A stretch of 64,000 nucleotides of DNA from Wolfiporia cocos (taxonomy: Eukaryota; Basidiomycota; Agaricomycetes; Polyporales; Phaeolaceae). A program made the position numbers and the translations under genes. Position 1 is the first letter of the stretch; each line of letters begins with the position of its first letter. Positions 46,105-57,789 of the stretch are shown here, in pieces. The DNA lies in the NCBI GenBank assembly GCA_029448655.1, contig JACCLO010000013.1, positions 1,612,001-1,676,000 on the forward strand, written 5' to 3'. The notes beneath the pieces were generated by a model. It searched no databases, had not been told where the DNA came from, and worked only from the letters and a program-made list of their open reading frames with translations.

Positions 46105-46438
46105 TGTCATCACTACGTCAACTGGTCTAGCTGCAAGGCCAGAACCATACGTCACCACCCTCACCAGCAGAACCTGGGCATTATGACATCACGCACACAC
46201 CATTATCGTGTTATCATGGCTCCATAGCATAATAATAGCTGCAAGGCATTATTGCTATTGGTCCAGCACTCGTGGACCACCTCTGGACTCTGGTGAAAGC
46301 CGAGTCCCATACTCTAGCCTCACGGCCTGGTAGTCCCTGGTCCCTCTAGGCCATACGTCATAGCTCCAGCCCTCAAGGCTTAGCCAATGGCACTACTGAC
46401 TCGGTGCTCTGCCTTAGTCAGCCTCAGACCTGGTGAAT
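46105..46438. repeat. LTR-4 copy, middle part
   Basis: Reads, reversed, as the continuation of 1276-1671: the flank TGAAT (46434-46438) is the reverse of ATTCA at 1667-1671. Shares blocks with other LTR-4 copies such as gtgatgtcat and gctagacca on the reverse strand. Confidence 0.65.
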
Positions 46439-47147
46439 TGTTACGGGTCGAATACCCGTTCGTATATTCGAGTCGCGAATATAGATCGTTCTTCTGCACG
46501 TAGGCACGCCGCCGTATGCAAGGCAAATACTCGTTAGATGCCTTCGGGTCCTAAGTGAAGTCCTTAGGGGATCGGTTAATATCCAATACACGTTAGAGGA
46601 TATAATCTGTTCAGGTGCGAGTCGAATAGAATATAAGACTCGCCTAAGTCCGAGAAGTCGGTGTGCACTTCGAGGACTTAGTCGTTCGGTTGCTCGAGTG
46701 AGAAATACTGAGCGTAGTTTCCTACGTTTGAGAACGAGTATAAGACTTCTTGTTTGTACAACAAGGTCGAGCTGAAGAGCCTCGAAGGTAAGTACATGAG
46801 TTTTTATACTACGCTAGGTTTCAGGGGTCAAGTCTGTCCCAGATGTCACCGATACTATCTACGCTATAGTCCCAAACGTTTGATAAGTATGGAGTGATAT
46901 ATCTGCGACGATAGATAGGAATGATGGCGGTTGAACGCCATCTATCAGCTTAATAAACGATGAACATGAAACGATGACAGAGTTGGATCTGCCAGAGATG
47001 AAACGAGTCCTGTTGGACTAGTACAACTGGGGATGCGCCCAGTAAGATCACGAGTAGCCAGGGGGTTGGTTGCGCAACAAGTCCCTGTATCGTATTTGCC
47101 CGGTGGTGAGTTCTGTCGATATTCGAAAAATCAAAATAACCGTAACA
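46439..47147 (-). repeat. Solo LTR-1 at second inversion breakpoint
   Basis: 709 bp, almost the same as 1672-2380 and in opposite orientation. The left flank TGAAT and right flank GTCCC do not match each other, but each matches (reversed) one flank of the copy at 1672. Confidence 0.92.
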
Positions 47148-47214
47148 GTCCCTGTATCGTATTCGCCCAGTGGTGAGTTCTGTCGATATTTGAAAAATCA
47201 AAATAACCGTAACA
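47148..47214 (-). repeat. Missing first 67 bp of the element 1 5' LTR
   Basis: The reverse complement matches the first 67 bases of the element 1 3' LTR with one difference, including the variant cactgggcgaata that distinguishes it from the neighbouring LTR. Followed by GTAAC, element 1's own target duplication. Confidence 0.9.
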
Positions 47215-47716
47215 GTAACTCAAGGTGTAAAAGGCCAAGACAAGTCTGGGGTGCTACCCAGCTTGCAGGCCAGTATATATGCTCTACAGATGTTTGTACA
47301 TGTTATGGCATTATGAGCTGTGATGCTGTATCTACAGTAATGTACTGGTGAAACATACGATCACGTCATGATTGAGTTGTGATCGGTAATCTACGATGGT
47401 GGCTACACTGAGGGTCTGGTTAGGGTTTGGCATGTGACTAGGGTTACTATATAAGGAATGGGCACTAAGATAAGATAAGATAAGATAAGGGAACTTGTCA
47501 GTGTTGTCTAGTTGGAGGCTAATTGAATGAAATCAGCCTGTGACAGTACCCCCTCTTCTAGCTGCTCGTCCCCGAGCCCAGCAATTACTTTGTACCATTG
47601 TTGATCAATGTGGCATGGGTGGTCAAGCTCATGCTTCTGGCATCAATGCGTGTTTGCCAGTTGCAGGGTGTACTTGATTGGGTAGATCCAACCAGAGTTG
47701 TTCAGTATAGTGGATT

Positions 47717-48496
47717 CTATTGGTTTCCCAACACATACCTCGTAACGAATTGCCCTTGTCTGCGGATTACAGAACCAAATATTTTGTAGCTTGAGTAGAT
47801 GTAGAATTTTATCTTTCCCTGAGCTAGCATCACGACGTCTATGTCATTGTGCACAATTATTTCATTTGGTCTGGTGTGGTGTTTCATTGACTCCATTTGT
47901 TGTTCGAGTTCTTCCCACTCTGCATTCCATTCAGTGTTACAATTTTTCCACTGATGGCCAGGGGCTGAAGGTCTTTCCTCAAAGAACTTGGTGACCATGT
48001 CCTGCCATGGAGTCATTCCATGTTTCTGTTCCCATGTTGTTGTCCCATCAGACCATTTGACCTCTAGCTCTACTGACCCTTGGTCTTCTCTGGATGCAAG
48101 GATCTGGAGAGGCCTGTGGATGTCATTGCCTGAGGGTTCCTGATTATGGTTCTGATTGGGGAAAGCTGGTGGGGTGTATGGTAGTAGTAGTAGTTTGTTA
48201 AAGACCGGGTATATTCCATGCATGTCCACGGGTAGATCTAAACAATACACCCCATGTCCAACCTTCTCATTGATTTTGTATGGTCTGTACCACTTTGAGT
48301 TGAGCTTCTTTGTTGGAGTACCCATGTTAATATTTTGACTGTCAACCCACACCATGTTGCCTGGTTTGTATTCATGGGGGTCAGTTTGTTTCTGGTTGTA
48401 GTACTCCTTCATTCGAAGCTTGGCTTGTTTGAGGTTCTTTGAAGTGGCTTGGGAAATGCTGTGCATGTGTTTCACACAGTCCTTTGCAGTTTCCAC
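47717..48496 (-). pseudogene. pol: Element 3 pol C terminus: integrase end and chromodomain-like region
   Basis: About 260 residues: a linker rich in Lys and Gln, a GPY/F-like region (SKWYRPYKINEKVGHG), then the VFNKLLLLPY segment. A chromodomain-like stretch (ELEVKWSDGTTTWEQ) and a short unrelated tail follow. In sense order it follows the integrase core after a frame break around 48500, where a run of C residues interrupts. Confidence 0.75.
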
Positions 48497-49136
48497 CCCC
48501 CCCCCCTTCTACCTCTGGTGCCTCCACTCCTGTAAATGGGTGGTAGCCATGTGTTAAGTAAAAGGGGCTGTAGCCTGTGCTACTGTGTATGTGGCATTTG
48601 TATGCGAAGCTAGCTAGTGGGAGTAAGTCTGGCCAGTTGGTATGGTTCTCGTTGATAAATAATTGTAGGTATATCTCCAATTCTTAGTTCATTTGTTCTG
48701 TCTGCCCATCAGTTTGTGGGTGGAATGCCATGGAGGGGTTCCCTTCTATGCCTAGTCTACGGTATACGTCCTTGATAAACTCTGCTACAAACTGTGGTCC
48801 TCTGTTGCTAAATACTTTCTTTAGTAGTCCATGTTGTGTATATACTTTATCTACAAATATGTTTGCCCAGCCTTCGGCTGTTAGCTTGGTTGTTGTTGGT
48901 ACAGCTATATAGTCCTTGGATTTCATATCTACAACTACAATGATGGTGTCACAACCCTTGGATGTGGGGAGTCCCATGATCATGTCTATGGAGATGTTCT
49001 CCCAGTTGTGTGTGGGTGCCGGGTTCAGGTTAAGTGGAGCAGCCTGCTTGGATCTGTCGGGCTTGGCTGCTTGACACTTGATACAGGCTTTGATGTACTG
49101 GTGGATGTCATTGCACATCTTTGGCCACCAGTACAC
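48497..49136 (-). pseudogene. pol: Element 3 integrase core
   Basis: Contains the Cys-x2-Cys of the zinc finger (CIKCQAAKPDRS) and the core: the first Asp is kept (SIDMIMGLP). The second Asp is replaced by Asn (FSNRGPQF where active copies have Ser-Asp-Arg), and the Glu is kept (GQTEQMN). An in-frame TAA follows at about 48681, where Gln (CAA) is expected. Not functional. Confidence 0.85.
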
Positions 49137-49139
49137 ATG

Positions 49140-49830
49140 GTGGATTGCTGTGTATGTGTTGTATGTACTGGGGTGTCCAGCTGAAACAGTGTTGTGGAAT
49201 GAGGAAATGTTTTTCTGTCTAATTCTTCATCTCTTGGTATAACCAACTTCCCCCTCCTGTAGCGTAGGCCATCCTCGGCCATTTCCACTAGTCCGTCTAT
49301 TGCATCATAAAGGGCACACTCTGTCTTGACCCTCTCTTTTACTTCGTTGTATGTGATTCCGTGTATGACTGAGTAGTAGGAGGTGTGGAGTTGCTCTTTG
49401 CTGTCCTTGGTGAATAGATGTTCCTTCAGGACGACTTGTCCTTCGAGGTGTGTCTTGATATCATAGTGGTCACCTCGTTGGGATAGGTTGTCTGCCCTTC
49501 CATTGGTTTTGCCAGGGATGTGTATGAGCTGTATGTCATATTTGGCAAGTTCCGTCATCCACTGGGCTTGTCGCAGATTAATTTTCTGTGGGGTTTTAAA
49601 GTATTCTAGGTTCTTATGGTATGTTAGTATTTCTATAGGGTGTTTTACACCCATTACAAAATGCCACCATTCGTCTAGGGCACACATTATGGCTAGGAGT
49701 TCTTGGCCGTATATCTCATAGTTCTTTTCTGCGGGTAGCAGCAACTTAGATTGGTATGCTACTGGTCACCAGATGCCATCCTGTTTCTGCATGAGGCAGG
49801 CTCTGGTTGCAAAGTCCGATGAGTCTGCTT
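49140..49830 (-). pseudogene. pol: Element 3 RNase H
   Basis: The motif order is recognisable: PVAYQSKLL, YEIYGQELLAIM, and GKTNGRADNLSQR. The third acidic position reads ILTYHKNL (Tyr for Asp). A TGA stop lies at about 49767, upstream of PVAY. Confidence 0.8.
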
Positions 49831-49966
49831 CGATGCGAAATGGGTCATCATCATTTGGAATTCCCAGTACAGGTGCTTTGACAAATATTTTCTTTAACTC
49901 GTTGAAACACCCCTTTTCTGACATACCCCACTGCCATTCTCCATCTTTGGTTAGATTGATCAGTGG

Positions 49967-50660
49967 TCATGCTACCGTAGAGAACTTGGGTATAAATCTC
50001 CAGTAGAAATTCATGAACCCAATGAAGGATTGCACTTCTTTCTTGTTACACGGAGCTGGCCATTTGGTGACTGCAGCAACCCTCGTGGGGTCCATGCAGA
50101 TTTCCCCATGTGAGATAATATGCCCAAGATATTCTGCTTCTTTCTTTTTGAACTCACACTTCTCTGGTTTACAGGTTAACCTATTTCTACGGAGAACCTC
50201 GAGCACCTTGCAGGTGATTTCTCGATGTTCCTTCTGATTCTCTGTAAATATAAGTATGTCGTCTAGATATACAATGACCTTCCTGGTTAGGATTAGGTCT
50301 CTAAATATGTCGTTCATCAAAGTCTGGAATGTACCAGGTGCGTTGCACATTCCGAAGAACATAACCAATGGCTCGTATAGGCCTTGGTTGGTTATGAAGG
50401 TGGCTTTCTTTGTCACCTTCTTTGATGCAAATGTTCGTGTATCCCCATCTAATGTCCAATTTAGAAAAGTACTTAGCTCCTTTTAGCTTGTTGAGGAGCT
50501 CCGTGATGAGTGGCAGTGGGTACTTGTTCTTTTTGGTCATCTGGTTCAACTTCCGGTAGTCCTGGATAGGGCATAGTTTCCCATCCTTCTTTTTGACAAA
50601 GAAGAAGGGTGCCCCCCATGGTGACTTGGACAGTCAGATTCATCTGGTTCGTAATTGTTC
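49967..50660 (-). pseudogene. pol: Element 3 reverse transcriptase
   Basis: PFFFVKKKDGKLCPIQDYR, LDIRWGYTNI, LVMFFGMCNAPGTFQ and the catalytic VIVYLDDILIF are all visible. A frameshift near 50416 separates two parts, and two TGA codons lie near 50640-50645, where Arg (CGA) is usual. Confidence 0.87.
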
Positions 50661-51045
50661 TTCTAGGAAGTCGTCCAGCACTTCCTGTTGTTGTGGGGAA
50701 AGGGCATAGATCTTGCCTGCGTATGGTTCAGAGTTGGGGAGGAGTTTGATGGAATGGTCCCACAGATGCCATTCAGGGAGCGTGTCGAATTCCTTTTCCT
50801 CAAACACATCTCAGAAGTCATGAAGGTACTTGGGGACGACCTCCTCGAAGCTTTTGGCTTCCATGGTCTTGCTGGTGGCGATGGTGGTTTCCATCACTTT
50901 GGTGGCCCAGACACACTCAGCAATGTCCGATTTACAGGCCTCCCTGTTTCTGATCCATGTGTCAGCAAAAATGTAGAATATTTGTTCACCATCCTCAATC
51001 TGCTCATGTTTGCAGTTGCAGGTGAAGGTGACTTTTTTTCTTTTT

Positions 51046-51326
51046 CTAGTCAAAAATGGGGTTGTGGTCTTCGAGCCAGTCGAAGCCTAAGAAAATGTCC
51101 ATGGAGCTAAGTTCCATGACGTGGAACCTTCTTGTCTCCAAGTGCATGTTGATCTGCATCTGGAGCTTGACATAGTGCATCATGAGCCCCATGGCATTTG
51201 CTGATCTGTTGGCATTGAACAGTTTGATTGGCCAAGGGAGAGGGAGTTGCTCGAGTCTGTGTTCCTCTATGTAGGACTTATTGATCACCGGTCTGGTAGA
51301 TCCAGAATCAATGAGTGCCTTTGTAA
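51046..51326 (-). pseudogene. pol: Element 3 aspartic protease
   Basis: The reverse strand reads ALIDSGSTRPVINKSY from about 51325, keeping the catalytic Asp-Ser-Gly, and continues to DIFLGFDWLEDHNP. It lies downstream (in sense) of the dUTPase. Confidence 0.75.
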
Positions 51327-51413
51327 AGAGGCTTCATCTGTCAGGGTGGTGGAGCATGATCAGGATCTCGATCTGCTTTCCACATTCGCCTGTTTGGATT
51401 ACACCACACTTCC

Positions 51414-52301
51414 TCAGAGTTTCTCTCCGGTTGAGCTGAAACCTTGTGTTCCGCATCTGGTTTTGCGAATCGACTTTACAATCTTGGTTTCCGGTGTCAT
51501 ATTGCATTCAAGGATGAACTGTGCTATCCTGTCCCCGTATTCTACCTGGTAATCTGCTCTGGTCTGATTATTCAGTATGAATTTTAGTCTGCCTGTGTAG
51601 TCTTCATTGGCTACACCGCCTTCCATGTCAACTCCCTTGAGGGCTAGTCTGGATCATGGGGCTACACAACCATAGACTCCTGTGGGCATGCAGATCATGA
51701 TTCCTGTGTCTATGGTCATTTGTACTCCGTGGGGTACAAGGACCTCCTCAGCAGAGTACAAGTTGTATCCTGCAGCGCCCTCAGACTTCCTTTCTGGAGG
51801 GATCACACGTGGATGGTCTAAATAAATGTCTAGCATGACTGTCCTTTGCTTGATCCATCTACACTTCTTAGATTTTTCCACTTTTTTCTTTGTGGAGGAT
51901 TCAGGTGGGGCTGCCATTTCCATGTCTGAATCCACCAGGTCTACATCCATTGGTACATATGTAACATTGGCATTGGAGGAATTAAGTACAGTATTTGCCT
52001 CCCACCAAGCTCCGGTAGGAGGCCCCTCCAAGGCTGTTACAAACGAATTGTCGGAGCATGTTGAAGCTCCATCGTCATCGTCTATGTCAGATGGTACAGA
52101 AAACATATCTGATATCAGGGCCCTGGTCTCTAGCCCATATAGTCCATCCACCGGTTCATCATTCTCCATGGCAGGTACATTTACTTCTTCAATATCAAGA
52201 ACCAAAAATGTATTGTTTGAAGGGGAACAACTTACCTGAGTGGGGGTGAACCCAGCTTCCTTGGCTGCCTCTGGGTTAGCCTTGGCCCATGCGGAGACCA
52301 T
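51414..52301 (-). pseudogene. Element 3 dUTPase between gag and protease
   Basis: Motif 1 is AAGYNLYSAE (Asp to Asn); motif 2 is broken (GCVAP, then a TGA at 51654-51656). Motif 3 is GVANEDYTGRL, motif 4 DRIAQFILE, and motif 5 TQGFSSTG. The N-terminal part of this stretch (about 150 residues) is acidic and unrecognised. The order gag-dUTPase-protease differs from elements 1 and 2. Confidence 0.78.
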
Positions 52302-52373
52302 TCGGACAAAGTCCTCCTGGGGGATCTCGCTGAGGACCTTCGGCTCACTATTCCCATCAGTGAGCTGCCGGGT

Positions 52374-52797
52374 TCATTGTGTTCCACTGGTGGCAGGGGC
52401 GCTGTTTGCTTGTCGGGGTCGCCAGTTTGGTTGGTGCCAGTACATCTTCATGCACTTCTTGCCAGGTTGCTCAGCTTGCATTTCATCGCAGCTGTTGCAT
52501 TTCCTTTTGAGAAGGTTTGCACGTTGTTCTTCTGTGACTGGCTCCATTTTGTGCTCTTGCCAAGCACGCTCCTTCCCTTTGTCCATGGTCAATTTGTCCT
52601 TCCAATCGTGGTTCCTCAGCTTCTCCTCATCCCAGAGTTGATGCATTGTGTTGTCGGTGCAGAGGATGGCCAGTTTCCAGGATTCATAATCCTCCAGAAT
52701 CTGGATGTTGTATCCTTGCTGCGATTTGTCATTGACTGTGGTGGCAATGAATGCTTGGTGGACCGACATATAGATTTCTTTGGGAATTGCCATGGTG
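52374..52797 (-). pseudogene. gag: Element 3 gag, C-terminal part
   Basis: IPKEIYMSVHQAF and a YESWKLAIL segment resemble the end of gag capsid domains. The following Cys-rich stretch (CNSCDEM...KKC) lacks the His of a CCHC knuckle. It follows the LTR-4 insertion, and a frame change separates it from the upstream gag part. Confidence 0.6.
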
Positions 52798-53118
52798 ATG
52801 CATGACACAGATCTAACTGTGGGACTCACTGCCTAATCCACAAGGTGAGGGGAATAAGCAGGCAAGCAGTCAGAAGGTGCACAGAAGAGTGGTTAAGTTC
52901 TTCTAGGGCGCGCAGCACCTAGAAGAATAGAACTAACGTTAAAGGCGTTAAGCCCTATTCTTATATACATGCTTATACTTGATTACGTAAGTAAGGAGGT
53001 TGACCTACCCTAAACGGAGAGGTCCGTGCGTCATGGTGCGATGGTGTCAGTATGGCGCCATCTGTTATTCATAATGATGCGATAAGGCATCATGCATACA
53101 TCATAATGACAACATAAG

Positions 53119-54207
53119 TGACACAGTACGCCTGTGGGACTCACCAAGTGCCTATATTCTTGAGATAAGGCGACTTAGAGAGGAGGTATACTAGCGCAGC
53201 AGAGTGGTGAGAGTTATTCTCCGGCGCAAGCCGAGAATAATAGAACTAGAGTTATAGGGCGTCAAGCCCCTACTTATATACATGTTTATGAGGATGGCAC
53301 GTGCTACTAGCTAGTACTACCATTCCGGGTTATGTGGCTTTGCCAAAGGGCGAAGCTTATCTTATCTGATGTTTATGGACTCTATCTACAATGGCCGTGA
53401 TGGACCCTAATGGCCGCACCAATCGTAGGAGAGGGATTTGTGTATGTTATCATATGAACGCGGGCACGGCCCGGGTATATGGTGAAGCCGGTTGCCGGAT
53501 ACCGTGAGGTATAATGGCAATTGGCCGGTCTTCGTTGGATGACCAAGACGAGGCGCCGAGGTCGTTATGCCATTGGACGGGAAGTACCATGGCATGTGTT
53601 ACAGCCCGGACCGGAGGGTTACCGGGGCATGTGTTGGACTTAGCCGTGAGGCGAGGTCCGGTGTTTGGGCAACGCCGTGATGGCAGAAGCCCGGGACTTG
53701 GAGAGCACCGAGTCCGTGGGAGGCCGAGAAGGCCGTAGCCTATAGCGATATTGCCTTGGTGCTAATATAGTGCTATTTGGCCGTGTTGCCATTATTATGC
53801 GAAGGCGTGGCGCGCCTGAGGTGCCATTGTGATCAAGGATCTTATGGCGGTGGGAAGCCGGGAAGGCCGACCCAATAGTACAAGGCCGCGAGGCACTGTT
53901 TGTACGTGTGGACATTATTATGCGAGCGTGCCGCGCTCGGCCTATCATTATGATCTACGATCTATGACGTGGCTGGTCTTGCTCTGACGGGCGAGACCTG
54001 TATGCCGTAGCTGTAGTGTTGCTATTGGACCGGAAGGTACCGTAGCGTTACGTAAGCTGGTCATGTGGTTGATAAGCCCAGGTAAGAGCTTGTCGTGGTG
54101 GCAAATGGGAGTTAACCCGTAGATAACTTGTAGTTAGACGTATAAATCCCAGGTAAATTGCTATAATCATAGGAAAAATGCTGTAAGCCCCAGATAAATC
54201 TGTGACA
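53119..54207. repeat. Second solo LTR-4 nested in the first (TSD ATAAG)
   Basis: 1,089 bp with ATAAG at 53114-53118 and 54208-54212. Same family and orientation as its host. Confidence 0.88.
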
Positions 54208-54425
54208 ATAAGGTTGCCATGGCATAGGTGTCTACGGCGACCGTGCTAGCCTGTGGGTTTAGCCAGTAGGAGACAAGGGATGGATCAGAAGATCCGCATA
54301 CATGGTAACCGGGCTGGAGGCCTGGTTCATAATGATGTCATTTTTGGAAATGATGATGTCATGGAATGTGCTAGACCAGAGGTCTAGAATAGCGATGCCA
54401 TTTATTGTGTAATGATGGTGTGCTA

Positions 54426-55006
54426 AGGTAGGGGACGCCAGGAACGGGCACCCCTTACATAATCAAGGCGCTACCGATGCCAACCACCCTAATAACATTG
54501 ACCACGGGCAACGTTTTGTGGATTTTCTCAATAGGAATGATGGGAAAGGACGTCCTCTTTCAATCCTATTGAGTGAAATCTTGAGATGTTGAGAATTGAC
54601 CAAGCAATTTTCAAAAAAGTGAAATTTTTAGTTCTGACTTTTTCTGCACATTTTGAGGCTCCTGGCGCATTTTTGATTCCGCAAGCACTGGGATTTGGCC
54701 ACACCTAGCCTAGGGTTATATCACGTGATGCCACAAATCAGGCAAGTCTAAACATCCTAGTTCCCAGACCGGGATGGGCGCTTACATGTAAACTTCAGTG
54801 ACATACGCAGACAGCAATAGCACCTTTCGATTAGCTTTAAACTGCATTATTGCAGTACAGAAACTGTATTTGAACCATGCTACACCTACCCTATGTCTTC
54901 CGGAAATACATTACCATACGGCGACGGAGAATCCTCAGGATTTGACCGTGGGAAATATCACGTGATCGGATTATGTAAAGGTGCCCGTTCCTAGCGTCCC
55001 CTACCT
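54426..55006. mobile_element. MITE, Tc1/mariner-like (TA duplication)
   Basis: 581 bp; the ends are inverted repeats of about 38 bp starting AGGTAGGGGACGC, with TA on both sides (54424-54425 and 55007-55008). No transposase. It is nested in the outer LTR-4. Confidence 0.85.
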
Positions 55007-55531
55007 TATGGATTGGACTGGGCTTGAGGGCCTGGACCAGTGATGTCATTATTTGTAATGATGACATATGAATGACATCATAGTGATGTCATAGAACATG
55101 CTAGACCGGAGGCCTAGAGCAGCGATGCCATTATTTGTAATGATGGTGTTGCTATGGTGTCATTATTGGTGATGATGGATTGCACCATAGTAGTGCCATA
55201 GTCTAGGCTGGACCGAAGGCCAGACCATATGACGTCATGATGATATCATTATTGGAAATGATGATGTCATGGGCTAGACAAGACCATGGGTCTAGTCTTA
55301 TGACTAAGGTTGCATTGGTAATGGAACCTGTCATGCTTGATGACTAGCGTGTAAGCGCCGTGTCATAGATGCTTAGTGGCGCGTAAGCGCTCATGGGCTT
55401 AGGTAATAACCGTTAGGTTACACCGGCATGTCGGCTTGTACTGATAAGTACGGGATAACTCGTAGGTATGCGTAATAATACCGGATAAATGGCAAATAAT
55501 AGCGGAAAAATGTCAGATCTGTGACAATGCA

Positions 55532-56790
55532 GTGATGGACCACCTGATTCTCCCTGTTGTGTCATTAAGGAGACATTCCAGCTCTTGGAAGTACTCCTTG
55601 CCCTTTCCAGCCTGCATTGTCAGCTTCTCAGCTGCTACCACTGCCTTTTTCTTCAGGTCAGGGTCATCAAACCTTTGGTGTAGCTCCCAGATGAACTGAG
55701 GCCAGCTGATGCGCCACTGTCCTCCAAGGTAGTGCTCCTTGATGAACACCGTTACCCATGAGTCGACTTTTGGACCGCATATCATCGAGATGGCCACCCC
55801 TACTTTTTTCGAGTCTGCATAGAGGAGGGGGGCGTTGTTGTCGATGTATAGCTTCAGGCGCATGTACCAGTCCTTGGAGCCATTGCCAGTGAAGTCGCCT
55901 AGTTCCCTGACCTTTGACTTGTACCTAGGGCTGGGTGCAGGAACTGGGAGGGTTGAGTATGCATCCCATTGTGAGGTTGCCAGTTTCTCAAGCTGCCACA
56001 TAGACGCACAAGTTCCCTGGAGAGGCACAGCTCCCCAGGTGTTCACAGGCACTGTTTGTGGTGCTACTGACAGAGGGACTGGGACTGGGGGTGTGCATAC
56101 TGGGGGTGTGTGTACCAGGGGCATGTATCTGGGCAGGAATGGGTTCGTCTGCCTTGATGGGAGTGTCGGGAGTGGTCGTGGTCCGTGGATCGAGTTGTGC
56201 TGTGTTTCCATCTGGATCGACCTTACCCAGTTCTCTACAGGGCAGAACCTGCTCTCCTGGCTGATGTGGCTTTGGAGGGGAGCAGGTGCTTGGCTGTGGA
56301 GTGAGGCGGCATCTCCAGCTTGGAGAGTGTCAGCCTGTACCCGTTGTGCCTCTCGGAGGAACCGTGCTGCCATTTTCCTTGTCCAGGTACCCATGATGAC
56401 CATGATTTGTGCTACCTGCTGACACTGTAGCCTGAAATCGTTGGTGGTCGGGTTTGGTGGAAATGCCCACTGCATTGCTAGTGGTGAGCCAATATGGCTC
56501 ATCACCAGCATCATGCATTCTCATTTGTGTTGTGCTTGTGTGAACGCCATGTCAAGCTGAGCGGGGGCAGGTTCTCCTCTGGGGCCAGCAAATGATTGTG
56601 CAGTGATGTTTTCGAAAATGGCCCAGGTAACATGATTTGTGGTGATGGATGGGGCAGACTGGGCACAGAGGCCGGCAAATGCTTTGGCCAGGATGTTGAC
56701 CGGATCATTATTGACTGGGGCGAAGGTGTCATGCTCCGATGGGAGCAGGATCCCGAGGTATGGGTTGGCAGTTGATGTATGGGAGGACAT
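55532..56790 (-). pseudogene. gag: Element 3 gag, N-terminal part
   Basis: Starts at 56790 and reads about 420 residues with one TGA (56521-56523) where CGA would restore Arg. It has a Gln/Pro-rich middle and then a capsid-like segment (REL..FTGNGSKDWYMRL, LYADSKKVGVAISMICGP, WPQFIWELHQRFDD). It ends where LTR-4 entered. Confidence 0.8.
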
Positions 56791-57539
56791 GTTACATAGT
56801 TGGAAATTTATGGTATGAAAAGGTTAGCCGCGATCTGAAGTGCTACCCGCCCACTGTGGGACCTGCTAGAGGCTATCGGGGTGGTAGCTAGAAACTTCTG
56901 ATCCGCTAAAATCTGAGACCACCTCTTTTCAGAGATGTGCCAAGAAACGCTAAGGGGTTTTCAGCCCAAAGCCGGCAAGAAATCTCAGCCTCCGAAACCT
57001 TGTCCAGCCTCAAAGCTATTTCAGAATACCAGGGGCACAGGAACTATCTGCCTATGTGATGGGGCACATAAAAATGCTACTGTAGTTGGGCAAGTGCTGT
57101 ACGGTAAGTGGCCACTGTCTGGGCTCTTTGGCTGCTGGTTAAGCACCGGGTTCTATTGTAGGTTTGGGGTGGTAATGCCCATATAGTTGGTGTGGTAATG
57201 TACGTAAATAATCGCCCAGTGTGCTGGTAAACTGACACAGGGCCCATTAACGCCTTCGATTATTCCACATCGGGTACACGTCTACCATGGTGGGGATGTA
57301 ACCCAAGACCTTTATGCCACGTTGCACAACAGTGGTCCAGTAGCTTCAACACAATGGTAGGAGAGGTCCCCTACATGCTGTTCAATGAATGTTCCCCCAG
57401 ATCCCTAGTCCTTAGCCATGGACTTTCAGGCAGGGTAAGATCTCTTCACATCAACCACTAGGGTCAATGGGCAAATGAGAAATGCACTTTGCCCCTAGTA
57501 CACCAGGGTTGTACAGGGTAAGACCACTGTATGGGGGGG
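56791..57539 (-). other. Element 3 untranslated leader
   Basis: About 750 bp between the primer-binding site and the gag start with no coding signal. No separate repeat was recognised. Confidence 0.5.
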
Positions 57540-57550
57540 AGACTCGTCTT
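57540..57550 (-). other. Primer-binding site of element 3, self-priming type
   Basis: Minus-strand aagacgagtct, one base after the LTR. It pairs with agacttgtctt of the LTR (57644-57654 reversed) at 10 of 11 positions, the eleventh a G-U wobble. That block lies about 32 bases downstream of a TATATA (57681-57687, minus strand). Confidence 0.6.
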
Positions 57551-57789
57551 ATGACACAAGCAATGATCTCAAGCTAGAGCCTGGGGAATAGTACTCACAC
57601 AAAGGCATATTCCTGGTCAGGGTAACTCAAGGTGTAAAAGGCCAAGACAAGTCTGGGGTGCTACCCAGCTTGCAGGCCAGTATATATGCTCTACAGATGT
57701 TTGTACATGTTATGGCGTTATGAGTTGTGATGCTGTATCTACAGTAAGATAGTGTGCATACAAACTCATCAAAGGATGACTAAGCAACC

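Larger units (their letters stand above)
52803..55526. repeat. Solo LTR-4 inserted in element 3 gag (TSD ATGCA)
   Basis: tgacacag...ctgtgaca with ATGCA on both sides (52798-52802 and 55527-55531). Removing the nested LTR-4 (53119-54207) and the MITE (54426-55006) leaves about 1.05 kb, close to the length of the inner copy. No coding capacity. Confidence 0.88.

Noticed and set aside
53514..53948. Gly/Arg-rich ORFs in LTR-4
   Set aside because: No domain, and they lie in a solo LTR whose other copy does not keep them.
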